Assembly (NCBI GenBank): GCA_958445895.1
Contig: CAUCTV010000074.1
Coordinates: 1 to 5,913 of the forward strand
Length of the DNA: 5,913 nucleotides
DNA from: an uncultured Collinsella sp.
Lineage (GTDB): Bacteria; Actinomycetota; Coriobacteriia; Coriobacteriales; Coriobacteriaceae
Direction of reading: 5' to 3'
Position 1 is the first letter of the stretch; every line of letters starts with the position of its first letter. This document shows, one piece after another, positions 5,817 through 5,913 of the stretch. The notes beneath the pieces were generated by a model. The model did not search any database. It saw nothing but the letters and a program-made list of their open reading frames with translations, and was not told where the DNA came from. A program made the position numbers and the translations under genes.

Positions 5817-5913
5817 CTATTTAATCATGCGGCCGTTTCCCGCCGCTAACAACTAAAGGTGCCAACAGTCCGCGTTGGACTCTAACAGGAAAACATTTGG
5901 CCCCTCAAAAACC

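Noticed and set aside
5862..5880. Small hairpin CCAAC/GTTGG with an overlapping GTCC/GGAC alternative near the right edge
   Set aside because: The stem is only 5 bp (4 bp for the alternative), no T-tract follows on either strand, and no gene boundary is visible beside it.

Overview
This 5.9 kb window looks like chromosome of a fairly GC-rich Gram-positive of the Coriobacteriia, probably Collinsella or a close relative. The placement is an inference from the ClpB sequence, the Ala/Asp-rich coding style and the abundance of short GGGACRGG-cored hairpin repeats. It was not checked by any database search.

Layout from left to right. Positions 1-271 carry no gene but are rich in structure: two phased AATCAAGA/TCTTGATT operator-like inverted repeats (1-66), a 34+34 bp perfect inverted repeat (140-215) and a hairpin that overlaps the stop codon of a small gene (237-273). 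The minus strand then carries a 64-aa Pro/Asp-rich protein (272-466) behind a strong intrinsic terminator (517-553), and the full-length disaggregase gene clpB (597-3224). The 480-base gap at 3225-3705 holds the clpB leader with a GC hairpin, an AT-rich promoter-like stretch, a four-site palindromic repeat with exact 40-bp phasing (3402-3538) and a separate 35-bp palindromic repeat (3546-3580).

On the plus strand, 3706-4374 encodes an unrecognised 222-aa protein with one N-terminal membrane segment. It ends at an inverted copy of the 35-bp repeat that doubles as a terminator (4429-4466), followed by a two-way terminator (4493-4532). Converging from the right, on the minus strand, is a 371-374-aa AAA/STAND-like ATPase with a C-terminal winged-helix-like region (4620-5735). 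Its promoter is overlaid by five contiguous 9-bp direct repeats (5772-5816).

The genes do not form one operon. clpB is ordinary proteostasis core genome. The exported protein and the ATPase look like accessory loci separated by repeat hairpins. The strongest signals for further work are non-coding: the 40-bp-phased nested palindrome, the 9-bp array over the ATPase promoter, and a set of hairpins that share a GGGACRGG core in different structural settings. No complete new multi-gene system is visible in this window.
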